Positions 1 through 6,131 are shown, counted from the first letter of the stretch. The stretch is 6,808 nt of DNA from Dehalococcoidales bacterium (GCA_028710655.1 JAQTTS010000110.1:1-6808); one strand, 5' to 3'. Notes: generated by a model from the sequence alone, not told the origin. Translations and numbers: made by a program.

Positions 1-1099
1 CCGTGTTGTCGCTTACCAGATAAGCGTTGGTTCCGGCTGGTGCTGTACCGTCGGTGTCGAGTATCAGCTCGTCGACCGTCACGGTGTCATTGATGGTCAG
101 CGCTCCGCCGAATGAGAACGCACCGGTTACAGCCAGGTCTCCGGTAATTGTTACGTTGCCGGTAATTCCCGTTGTACCTGTGATAGTGGCGCCATCGGCA
201 CTAACTGTCAATCCGCCAGCCGTAACAGTCAGCCCACCAGATATCACCTCAACCGATGTCCCGACATCGAGTACGTCCACGCCAGCGATGGCTAGGTGAA
301 TCTCTTTACCTGATATCGCATTGAGGGTTAGATCTCCGTCATTATCTCTTACGGCATAACAATGAGTATTTGCCGGGGCCACCCCGTCGGTATCCAATAT
401 CAGCTCATCGACGGTCAGTGTAGCTCCAATTGTCCACGCTCCGCCGACTGTCAAAGCCCCAGTTACCTCCAAGGCTCCGGTAATTAACGAATCGCCCGTA
501 ACTGTAATGCCATTGGCCGATACCGTTATACCTGTGCTGGCGGTCAGTGTGCCTGTAACAGTAGTCGCCGGGGTAATGGTCACTTTAGGTGTGGTCGTAT
601 CAAAAACGATCACATCGGTGGATCCACGCTTGATGCTCAGCGCATCAGCTACGGCATCCTTGAGCAGAATGTCATATGTCCCGGTACCCTGCCCGGACAT
701 ATCAATATCACCCGATAGGGTAATGGAGCTTATGGTAACAGCGCCAAGCGTTGCTCCACCCTTGGTGTCATCGCTGTGGTCATGTGTGCCCAGCTTGTGC
801 ACATGATCAATAGGAGCTGCAGTTGAGGCTGAACCTAAAGCGTTAGCTGTTGAGGTTCCCGATGCCGCCATGTTGCCCACTTCGGTATCAAGTGCAGCTC
901 CGGACCCGGTGGCAATCTGCGTCCACGTCGGCGAGGCCTGCGTATTCGTATTCTGGTATAGGGCTGCATTGGTGGAATCTATTAACAGATCCCCCTTCTC
1001 TGCACTTCCAGCTAAAGTGGTACCGTTTACAGGGGCCCCAGCATTGCGCCATACCCTGCGTAATGAACCCGCTATTGCGGTTGGATTTTTATCGAACAT
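1..1099 (-). CDS. Repeat-rich fibre/decoration-like phage virion protein (C-terminus beyond left edge)
   Basis: The frame is open from an ATG at 1099 to the window edge, 366 codons with no stop, and AGGAGG lies 9 nt before the start. Residues 1-66 form a short N-terminal segment whose GDLLIDSTNAALYQN...SPTWTQI pattern recurs in phage fibre and head-fibre proteins. Residues 67-98 are an Ala/Ser/Thr/Gly-rich linker. Residues 99-108 read HVHKLGTHDH, two HxH motifs. From about residue 120 onward the chain is Gly/Thr/Val-rich with alternating hydrophobic residues, such as GGLTVTAGGLTVSADG, as expected of repetitive beta-strands in a trimeric fibre shaft. A roughly 112-residue unit repeats: VDELILDTDG occurs at residues 230 and 342, and a more diverged copy lies near 141-229. 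It follows the capsid gene, where head-tail connector or decoration genes usually sit, so a head fibre or decoration is as likely as a tail fibre. The frame is certain; the function is inferred. Confidence 0.8.
   Translation of the reverse strand, partial: MFDKNPTAIAGSLRRVWRNAGAPVNGTTLAGSAEKGDLLIDSTNAALYQNTNTQASPTWTQIATGSGAALDTEVGNMAASGTSTANALGSASTAAPIDHVHKLGTHDHSDDTKGGATLGAVTISSITLSGDIDMSGQGTGTYDILLKDAVADALSIKRGSTDVIVFDTTTPKVTITPATTVTGTLTASTGITVSANGITVTGDSLITGALEVTGALTVGGAWTIGATLTVDELILDTDGVAPANTHCYAVRDNDGDLTLNAISGKEIHLAIAGVDVLDVGTSVEVISGGLTVTAGGLTVSADGATITGTTGITGNVTITGDLAVTGAFSFGGALTINDTVTVDELILDTDGTAPAGTNAYLVSDNT
47..412 (-). repeat. In-frame tandem repeat, about 112 residues (336 bp) per unit, inside the fibre-like gene
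   Basis: The decapeptide VDELILDTDG is encoded at 383-412 and again at 47-76, exactly 336 bp apart. It is followed in both copies by a related stretch (VAPANT versus TAPAGT) and preceded by a similar GGALTIN/GGAWTIG segment. The two decapeptides are identical, but their DNA differs at four bases, all synonymous (GAT/GAC twice, TTG/CTC). The duplication is therefore old and kept at protein level. The second full unit probably continues beyond the left edge. Confidence 0.8.
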
Positions 1100-1108
1100 T
1101 TATTTGTT

Positions 1109-1114
1109 CCTCCT
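1109..1114 (-). promoter_or_regulatory. Ribosome binding site of the fibre-like gene
   Basis: AGGAGG on the minus strand lies 9 nt before the ATG at 1099. It fixes the start of a gene whose downstream end is outside the window. It begins only two bases after the foot of the 1117-1161 hairpin, so folding of that hairpin could affect access to it. Confidence 0.85.
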
Positions 1115-1116
1115 AA

Positions 1117-1161
1117 AATTAGTCAGGGGGTGGTGAGATGCCGCCCCCTGCTGGACTAATT
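1117..1161 (-). other. Bulged inverted repeat between capsid and fibre-like genes
   Basis: An outer 8-bp arm (1117-1124 with 1154-1161, AATTAGTC/GACTAATT) and an inner 6-bp arm (1125-1130 with 1144-1149, AGGGGG/CCCCCT) pair around a 13-nt loop. A 4-nt bulge lies at 1150-1153. On the minus-strand transcript only a short T run (TTTT, partly in the stem) follows before AGGAGG, so it is a poor intrinsic terminator. It could be a weak attenuator, or an mRNA 3'-end or processing element limiting expression after the capsid gene. The pairing is read directly; the role is inferred. Confidence 0.6.
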
Positions 1162-1172
1162 CAGAGTATTAG

Positions 1173-2372
1173 TTAGACTCCGGTGATTGTGCAGAAGGCG
1201 GTTTCGCGATAATGCACCATGCAACAGCGCATGGTCGCCTTGACAGCGAATTTACCTTTGACAAAGTAGTCGCTGTAACCGCTGGACATTTCAATCTGCA
1301 GCCCCCTCTTGATAAACAGGCCGGAGTAAATGCCGTAATCGCCGGTGATCATGGTATTTTCCACCACCGCCGTGGTCTTACACACCGGTATTCCCCAGAT
1401 CTGGTCCTTGCCGGGATCCAGTGGAGAGCCGAAGATATAGATGCCATCGGCCGTCCTTAGTAGTCTCACCGCCTGCCAGTCTGTAGGATTGCTAAACAGC
1501 ACCGTCGGTTCAGAAAACCCGGTATGCCTCACCAGGTCGAAGGCCTTATAGATAGCATCCGGCACAGGGTCCGTTCCCAATGCCTGCGTCTGTATTGTAT
1601 CCAGGTCCAGCGTGCCCTTTAGATTGGGGGTGGATCCGTCGCCGTTGAGTATCTGGGAGTCCAGGCGTGCTTTCACCATGTAGGCCAGCCGATTGTTCAG
1701 GTAGGCCTCAACGGCTTCCACATCCTCGAGCTGTTCCTCGGAAACGGGGATAAACGTTCCCACTTTTTCCACAGGTAAAGAGGTCTCGGTCAGCGCCAGC
1801 GCGCTTTCCCCAACGGCATTGCCTTCAGCGGCTTCCGCAGCTGAGTTGGTGAAGGTGGTCTCCAGCATGTACTTGATGGTGTCCTGTTTGGTGGGATAGG
1901 CCGGGATATAGTCCGCCACCATCAAAGCCCTGGCAGGATATTCCACATACCCCGGCAGCCTTAAAGCCTCGGGGTCCCAGCCTGCGGACCTCTGGAACAG
2001 GGTCTTCATATCCACGTCGATCATGCACGATGTGCCGTGCTGTTTGGCCGCCTTGGAGTCCATAATCATGGAGCCCAGAGATTTTCCTCCCTTGATCTCC
2101 GGTGCGGGGCTGAAGTTTTTGACCTCTTCCTCGGTCCCTTTGCGGGCTTCAGCGATTGCCCTTATCTCCTCATAGTCCGCCTTGAGGTCGGCCAGCTCCG
2201 TGTTGAGCGCCTGGAGTTTCTCTACCTTGGCCTTGGTGTCCAGGTTTTCGCCGAATGCCTTTACCTTGGTAAAGTCCAGATCGGCCCCGGCCTCTTCATA
2301 TACCTGGTGGCCGAGCTTCTGTTTGGCTGCGATCTCTTCCCGCAGCTCTTTTAATGACTTAGTTGTTTTCAT
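1173..2372 (-). CDS. HK97-fold major capsid protein (with N-terminal delta domain)
   Basis: This is the shell subunit, made as a precursor and trimmed by the neighbouring protease. The ATG at 2372 gives 399 residues and has AGGAGG 6 nt upstream; an ATG seven codons earlier has no such site. Residues 1-85 are charged and helical, a coiled-coil delta domain of the kind that acts as an internal scaffold. Residues 97-101 (KSLGS) resemble the HK97 gp5 maturation cleavage site as I recall it, so cleavage after K97 is plausible. The E-loop is near 172-200, followed by the typical LNNRLAYMVKARLDSQILNGDG segment (225-246). The A/P-domain region at 288-330 has FSNPTDWQAVRLL and IWGIPV, and the chain ends with YFVKGKFAVKATMR and ETAFCTITGV. 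The start overlaps the protease stop by 14 bp, suggesting translational coupling. Residues matching the HK97 cross-link site appear replaced. Family assignment is very secure. Confidence 0.96.
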   Translation of the reverse strand: MKTTKSLKELREEIAAKQKLGHQVYEEAGADLDFTKVKAFGENLDTKAKVEKLQALNTELADLKADYEEIRAIAEARKGTEEEVKNFSPAPEIKGGKSLGSMIMDSKAAKQHGTSCMIDVDMKTLFQRSAGWDPEALRLPGYVEYPARALMVADYIPAYPTKQDTIKYMLETTFTNSAAEAAEGNAVGESALALTETSLPVEKVGTFIPVSEEQLEDVEAVEAYLNNRLAYMVKARLDSQILNGDGSTPNLKGTLDLDTIQTQALGTDPVPDAIYKAFDLVRHTGFSEPTVLFSNPTDWQAVRLLRTADGIYIFGSPLDPGKDQIWGIPVCKTTAVVENTMITGDYGIYSGLFIKRGLQIEMSSGYSDYFVKGKFAVKATMRCCMVHYRETAFCTITGV

Positions 2373-3243
2373 TAACAACCTCCTCGAATTCATTTTTCAG
2401 GAACTTTATTTTTTCTTTCAGAGCCTGTTCCTGGTATGGCTCCGGGGATTCAATCGCCTGCTTGAGCCCCTCTTCAACTTCCCTGAGGGCTTTCTGCAGG
2501 CTATTGATCCTCTCTTTATTGGTAGTAGACAGGTCTCTCCCTTCTTTACGCCTCAAATCGGCAAGCGACTTGGTGCGCCCTACCAGGTTGCTCACGGCTG
2601 CAAGCACCGCTTCAGCCTGCTCGGCATAGGGAGCGTTGTCTGATTTTATTCCCAGCGTTACCGTATCTATTCCGGCGCCCTTGAGCACCGGCGAGATTTC
2701 AAAAACATCCACTTTCTTTAAATATCTGACTTCCTGCTTGTCCACTTCCCCATATTCGAATTCAACAGGTCTGAATCCATAGCTCCACTCCTGGAGATCG
2801 CCGGAGAACTTCACGGCCTCATAGTGTTCTTTGCCTATCGCGGTATCCAGGTTGAATTCGCCCTCGGCGATCACCTCATCCCCTTCTTCATTGATTGCCG
2901 CCTTGCCCACAGGCAGAGCCCCCATCCAGCTGCCGTGCTGGTAAGCTGAGATCAGGACGGTTTTCCCCTGTTCAAACGCTCCCGGTAAAGTGATATCCTT
3001 GTCCCTGTCGATCACGTTTAAGGTCGCAATCCTCGCCGTGAAACTGCCGGGCTTGTCCTTTTTAAGCTGTATCTGTAATGTTTTCTTTTCCATGTTGACC
3101 TCCGCTTTATTACTCCATTGCGAATAGCACACAGCTGCGCGCTGCTCATTGTCTGGATATTCTTCATTCATTACCTCATCACCCATGCAGCGCGAGATAA
3201 ATTCGTCTTCTGGTTCATCTGATCTGGGTTTTGGTATGGGCAT
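2359..3243 (-). CDS. HK97-type prohead protease (peptidase U35) with an N-terminal Cys-containing module
   Basis: This serine protease acts inside the prohead, removing the capsid delta domain before DNA packaging. I start it at the ATG at 3243 (294 residues), which has GGAG 6 nt upstream; the TTG at 3255 is less likely because it overlaps that site. The protease domain spans about residues 51-205. The likely catalytic His is H103 (AYQHGSW), the likely Ser is S154 (LQEWSYGF), and the conserved VFEISPVLKGAG follows at 180-191. A charged helical tail occupies about 205-294, as in proteases that bind proheads through a C-terminal extension. Residues 1-43 are an extra module (MPIPKPR...FISRCM...YPDNEQRAAVC.SQW) that recurs in phage head genes with unknown role. 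A second good start lies at 3093. The gene follows a terminator-like hairpin and overlaps the capsid start by 14 bp. Confidence 0.93.
   Translation of the reverse strand: MPIPKPRSDEPEDEFISRCMGDEVMNEEYPDNEQRAAVCYSQWSNKAEVNMEKKTLQIQLKKDKPGSFTARIATLNVIDRDKDITLPGAFEQGKTVLISAYQHGSWMGALPVGKAAINEEGDEVIAEGEFNLDTAIGKEHYEAVKFSGDLQEWSYGFRPVEFEYGEVDKQEVRYLKKVDVFEISPVLKGAGIDTVTLGIKSDNAPYAEQAEAVLAAVSNLVGRTKSLADLRRKEGRDLSTTNKERINSLQKALREVEEGLKQAIESPEPYQEQALKEKIKFLKNEFEEVVNENN
2379..2384 (-). promoter_or_regulatory. Ribosome binding site of the capsid gene, inside the protease gene
   Basis: AGGAGG lies 6 nt before the ATG at 2372 and within the last codons of the protease gene (Glu-Glu-Val-Val). It decides the start at 2372 rather than the in-frame ATG at 2393. 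Being inside the upstream frame, it will be exposed by ribosomes finishing the protease. Confidence 0.9.
3099..3103 (-). promoter_or_regulatory. Internal ribosome binding site for a possible short protease form
   Basis: GGAGG lies 5 nt before an in-frame ATG at 3093 inside the protease gene. Starting there gives a 244-residue protein beginning MEKKTLQIQL, which is where a standard HK97-type protease begins. The site is at least as strong as the one before the ATG at 3243. Either both forms are made or the long N-terminus is a late fusion; the sequence alone cannot decide. Confidence 0.55.
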
Positions 3244-3249
3244 CTTGAT

Positions 3250-3253
3250 CTCC
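3250..3253 (-). promoter_or_regulatory. Ribosome binding site of the long protease form
   Basis: GGAG lies 6 nt before the ATG at 3243. It begins three bases after the T tract of the 3257-3279 hairpin, so there is no room for a promoter between the terminator and this start. Confidence 0.7.
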
Positions 3254-3256
3254 AAT

Positions 3257-3279
3257 AAAAAAGCCCTCCGTAGAGGGCT
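3257..3279 (-). terminator. Intrinsic terminator-like hairpin between portal and protease genes
   Basis: On the minus strand AGCCCTC and GAGGGCT form a perfect 7-bp, GC-rich stem around TACG. The closing C-G pair makes a cUACGg loop of the extra-stable UNCG class. The stem runs into six T's followed by ATT, the standard Rho-independent layout. It starts about 24 bp after the portal stop. A weaker hairpin (ATTTC/GAAAT, 3284-3297) precedes it. The protease start is only 13 bp beyond the T tract, so downstream genes need read-through, antitermination or a promoter inside the portal gene. Confidence 0.85.
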
Positions 3280-3302
3280 CTTAATTTCTCAAGAAATACT
3301 TT

Positions 3303-4511
3303 CTATGGCACCGGGGGTTTTTCATTTGACGGCACCATGTTCACCGGCCTTAAATATTCATCTCCGCCTTCCCTGGGATTCTTATTCTCTAATTCCCTCA
3401 CCTCATTGGGAGACATCCACCCGCCCTGTATGGCCGTCCAATACCCCCTGGTCCTGCTCTCAAAATCCCCCCTCAAAAGTCCGTCCACTAAAAACTCGGC
3501 GAAATACTCGCTCTGCTGCGTCTCCAGTAAGAGCTGGGTGTTAATCGTCTGCTCCCACCTCACCAGCCAGGGCCTCATGGTATAGACCACAAACTCCAGT
3601 GACTGCTGCTCAATATTGGAAAAGGTAGCCTTCTCCAGGTCCCCTATCATATGCGGGGGCACATGGAAGAATGACGCGATCTCGGATCTCTGGAATTTCC
3701 TCGTCTCAAGGAATTGCGCGTCCTCCGGTGGTATCCCGATCTTGGTAATATCCAGCCCTTCCTCTAATATAGCGACCCTGTGCGCGTTACTCAGTCCTTT
3801 ATGAGCTTCCTCCCAGGATTTTTTCAGATTTGCCCGCGCCTCGGGGTTAAGTGTCTTCGGATGTTTTAGTGCCAGCCCCGGCGCCGCATTATTGCCAAAA
3901 AACCTCGCCCCGTATTCCTCCGTCGCCATGGCCAGGCCGATTGCCTCCCTGGCCAGGGTAATGGGCGAATATCCCGTTATGCCGTCAAATCCCAGCCCTG
4001 GTATATGCCATACATTAAAAGCAGGAAGGTTTAAAACCTTGCCCTTGTTGTACAGCGTATATGTATAAATTAACCGGTTGTCTTTTTCCGTTACCCTCAC
4101 CATGTCGGGCCTCATCGGCCAGATCGCCTTCGGAGTGGTGTAGTCTTCCCAGTCTATCAGCGCATAGGCGTTCCCCCATGTTACGAGGTGAGCCATCATG
4201 ATTTCCCTCATCATGAAGGAATTCATGCGGGGGTTGGGCCTTAAATGCAGGAGCTTATGCAGCGGATGGTTAATCGCCCTTTCTTTCCCCCTGGGCAGCC
4301 GCCTGTAAAGGATCAGGGGTAATGAAGCCAGCGTCTCGGATAGAATCCTTACGCATGCCCATACCGCTACTGAATAAAATGCTGAATCTTCTGTTACATT
4401 CACTCCCGTATGGCTGGGGCGCAGAATATCGGTGATTTCCTGCCCAGGAACCCTGTTAATAGTAAAACCCTTATATGCTGCTCTGAACCTGTCCAGTAGT
4501 TTTACAGCCAT
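3303..4511 (-). CDS. HK97-type phage portal protein
   Basis: The portal is the dodecameric ring at the unique capsid vertex through which DNA enters and leaves. It nucleates prohead assembly and docks the terminase motor. The product has 402 residues, close to the usual 400-430 for this family (Phage_portal, PF04860). Diagnostic segments are SVAVWACVRILSETLASLPL (47-66), HIPGLGFDGITGYSPI (169-184), FFGNNAAPGLAL (204-215), FFHVPPHMIGD with the following ATFSNIEQQSLEF (281-307), RPWLVRWEQTIN (313-324) and the C-terminal GGWMSPNEVRELEN (363-376) and GGDEYLRPVNM (382-392). The ATG at 4511 has AGGAG 7 nt upstream, and that site overlaps the large-terminase stop codon; the gap is 10 bp. No truncation or frameshift is seen. 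Family assignment is secure. Confidence 0.97.
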   Translation of the reverse strand: MAVKLLDRFRAAYKGFTINRVPGQEITDILRPSHTGVNVTEDSAFYSVAVWACVRILSETLASLPLILYRRLPRGKERAINHPLHKLLHLRPNPRMNSFMMREIMMAHLVTWGNAYALIDWEDYTTPKAIWPMRPDMVRVTEKDNRLIYTYTLYNKGKVLNLPAFNVWHIPGLGFDGITGYSPITLAREAIGLAMATEEYGARFFGNNAAPGLALKHPKTLNPEARANLKKSWEEAHKGLSNAHRVAILEEGLDITKIGIPPEDAQFLETRKFQRSEIASFFHVPPHMIGDLEKATFSNIEQQSLEFVVYTMRPWLVRWEQTINTQLLLETQQSEYFAEFLVDGLLRGDFESRTRGYWTAIQGGWMSPNEVRELENKNPREGGDEYLRPVNMVPSNEKPPVP

Positions 4512-4518
4512 CCGTTAT

Positions 4519-4523
4519 CTCCT
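4519..4523 (-). promoter_or_regulatory. Ribosome binding site of the portal gene
   Basis: AGGAG lies 7 nt before the portal ATG and overlaps the TAG stop of the large terminase gene (4522-4524). This arrangement suggests coupled translation of motor and portal. Confidence 0.85.
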
Positions 4524-6105
4524 AAAGAGTATCAATACCCTGCGTTTCATATATGCTCGGCCCCTGCTCCGGGGCGTGCTTTATGGCCCGGTCTATCCCC
4601 ATGATCATGGCCACCGCTCCATCTATTTTTTGAGTTGATTTTGCTTTGTTCGGTTTGATATTCCCCGCCGCATCCTGCTCAATCACTAAATTGTCGACAT
4701 TCCACCTCAGTACGGGGTTTCCGCCGTGCCTGATTTTTCTCTGTAACACCAGCGTCATCAGTTCCTTGGTGGGTGAGCTCATGGAGGCGTACCCCTGCCC
4801 GAAGGGGACAATCAAGGTCTCATTCTCCCCCTGATTTTTGGGATCGATGACAAACCCGTCTTCCTGCAGGTCCTGTATCAGTTTGGAAGCCCCCCAGCGG
4901 TCGTACGCCAGTTCCCTTATCTTGTAGATTTCCTTGAGTTTTTTAAGTTCCTCCCGGATATACGCGTAATCAATCACATTCCCGGGCGTCATCTGGATTA
5001 AACCCTTATGCGCCCACTCCCTGTACGGCACGCGGTCCTTCTTCTCCTTCTCCTCCGCTGTGGCCTCCGGTATCCAGAATCTGGAAACGATGTCGTAAAA
5101 TCCGTCCCGGGGGAAAACCAGCTGTAACGCCGTCAAATCAATGCTCGAGGAAAGGTCCAGCCCTGCGTAACATGGCCATCCCTTTAATTCCTCGGGCTTC
5201 TCCCCGCAGGCGTCCCAGTCCTCCATCCTCATCCACCTGGTGGACTGCTTCACCCAGATGTTCAATCTGAGCTGCTTGAAAATATTCTCTTCGGCCAGGT
5301 TCCGCTTGGCGTCCTGATAGGCCTTCTTGAATTCCTCTATGTCCAGGATCTCCCCCAGCGAGGGGTTGGCTTTATACCAATTTTTCTCATCCTCCCAGTC
5401 ATCCTCCGGCTCCAGTCCGTGGATCACCGCGTAAAAGGTGGGGTCGATGATGTCCCCGCTTAACACGCCCTTAGCGTACTCGTGCAACTCATAGCCTATG
5501 GAGTTGATGTTGTTCCCCGCCGTCGTGATAAAGAAATGCAGCGGCTGCCTCCTGGCCGCGCCCGATCCTTTGGTCAGCACATCGTAGAGGTCCCTGTTCG
5601 GCTGCGCATGAAACTCGTCAAACCCCAGCCCGTGCACATTGTAGCCGTGCTTGGTATAACTCTCACTCGAAAGCGCCTTGTAATAGCTGTTCGTCTGCGG
5701 GATGTATATTGTTTTGGTGCTGGTCAGTACATCGCACCTTCTGTGCAGTTCGGGCGAGTTCCCCACCATGGCCCGGGCGATGTCGAAAACTATCGAGGCC
5801 TGGTGCTGGTCAGCTGCCGCCGAGTACACCTCGGCTCCCGCCTCCCCATCCGCAAAGCTCAGCTTTAGCATCACCCCGGCGCAGAACTCCGATTTCCCGT
5901 TCTTCTTCGGGATCTCGCAGTACACCGTCCTATACCGCCGGTACCCTTCCTTGTTTAATGTCCCGAAGACATCGTTTAAAAGCTTCCGCTGCCAGCTCAG
6001 TAAATTAAATTTCTGCCCGGCCCATTGCCCCTTGGTATGGGTCAAATTCTCCAAAAAAAAGACCGCCCTCGCGGCGGCCTCTGTCTCTGCCTTCCTCTTT
6101 CTCAT
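4522..6105 (-). CDS. terL: Phage terminase large subunit (Terminase_1 family ATPase-nuclease)
   Basis: This is the packaging motor: an N-terminal ATPase pumps DNA into the prohead and a C-terminal RNase H-like nuclease cuts the concatemer. In the 527-residue product the Walker A-type loop is PKKNGKS (66-72), Walker B with the catalytic Glu is GFDEFH (161-166, D163/E164), and the coupling motif is FFITTAGN (191-198). The candidate nuclease metal ligands are D317 (YAGLDLSSSIDLTAL), D402 (AYDRWGA) and D495 (KIDGAVAMIMGIDRA). The segment THTKGQWAG with LLSWQ (22-39) is the usual start of this family's conserved region. The ATG at 6105 is the first possible start, because a TGA lies two codons upstream in frame, yet no Shine-Dalgarno sequence precedes it. 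A run of eight T's covers codons 16-18. The small terminase gene ends 26 bp upstream. Family assignment is very secure; the exact N-terminus is less so. Confidence 0.97.
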   Translation of the reverse strand: MRKRKAETEAAARAVFFLENLTHTKGQWAGQKFNLLSWQRKLLNDVFGTLNKEGYRRYRTVYCEIPKKNGKSEFCAGVMLKLSFADGEAGAEVYSAAADQHQASIVFDIARAMVGNSPELHRRCDVLTSTKTIYIPQTNSYYKALSSESYTKHGYNVHGLGFDEFHAQPNRDLYDVLTKGSGAARRQPLHFFITTAGNNINSIGYELHEYAKGVLSGDIIDPTFYAVIHGLEPEDDWEDEKNWYKANPSLGEILDIEEFKKAYQDAKRNLAEENIFKQLRLNIWVKQSTRWMRMEDWDACGEKPEELKGWPCYAGLDLSSSIDLTALQLVFPRDGFYDIVSRFWIPEATAEEKEKKDRVPYREWAHKGLIQMTPGNVIDYAYIREELKKLKEIYKIRELAYDRWGASKLIQDLQEDGFVIDPKNQGENETLIVPFGQGYASMSSPTKELMTLVLQRKIRHGGNPVLRWNVDNLVIEQDAAGNIKPNKAKSTQKIDGAVAMIMGIDRAIKHAPEQGPSIYETQGIDTL

Positions 6106-6122
6106 AAATCAAGTTCATACAT
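6102..6122 (-). other. Six-codon mini-ORF (MYELDL) overlapping the large-terminase start
   Basis: ATG at 6122 opens a frame encoding MYELDL and ending in a TGA that overlaps the terminase ATG as ATGA. It has no clear ribosome site; the nearest purine tract, AGGAAG, is about 14 nt away. It may be a chance frame, a coupling leader, or the remnant of a longer terminase N-terminus displaced by a one-base deletion. I do not claim it as a gene. Confidence 0.25.
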
Positions 6123-6131
6123 TGTAAGTAT

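Noticed and set aside
1..412. Possible CRISPR-like or DNA-level repeat at the left edge
   Set aside because: The repeat is in frame, 336 bp apart, and differs mainly at synonymous sites, so it is a protein repeat rather than a DNA array.
27..806. Plus-strand open frames opposite the fibre-like gene, rich in Val, Pro and Ser
   Set aside because: They mirror the Gly/Thr/Val repeat codons of the minus-strand gene, have no ribosome site and resemble no known protein.
850..1136. Two overlapping plus-strand open frames of 88 codons
   Set aside because: They overlap each other and the start of the fibre-like gene, lack ribosome sites, and run across its promoter-side hairpin and Shine-Dalgarno.
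1825..2028. 67-codon minus-strand frame inside the capsid gene in another register
   Set aside because: It is fully nested in a conserved region of the capsid gene and has no convincing ribosome site.
2037..2643. Plus-strand frames opposite the capsid and protease genes, one 153 codons long
   Set aside because: They are antisense shadows; the minus-strand products are clear family members, and the Phe/Leu-rich plus-strand products reflect the reverse complement of charged coiled-coil codons.
3284..3297. ATTTC/GAAAT hairpin before the main terminator
   Set aside because: Only five AT-rich pairs and no following T tract, so it is too weak to call separately; it is noted within the terminator entry.
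5482..6127. Plus-strand frames of 99-141 codons opposite the large terminase gene
   Set aside because: The minus-strand terminase motifs are intact throughout; no ribosome site or recognisable motif supports these frames.
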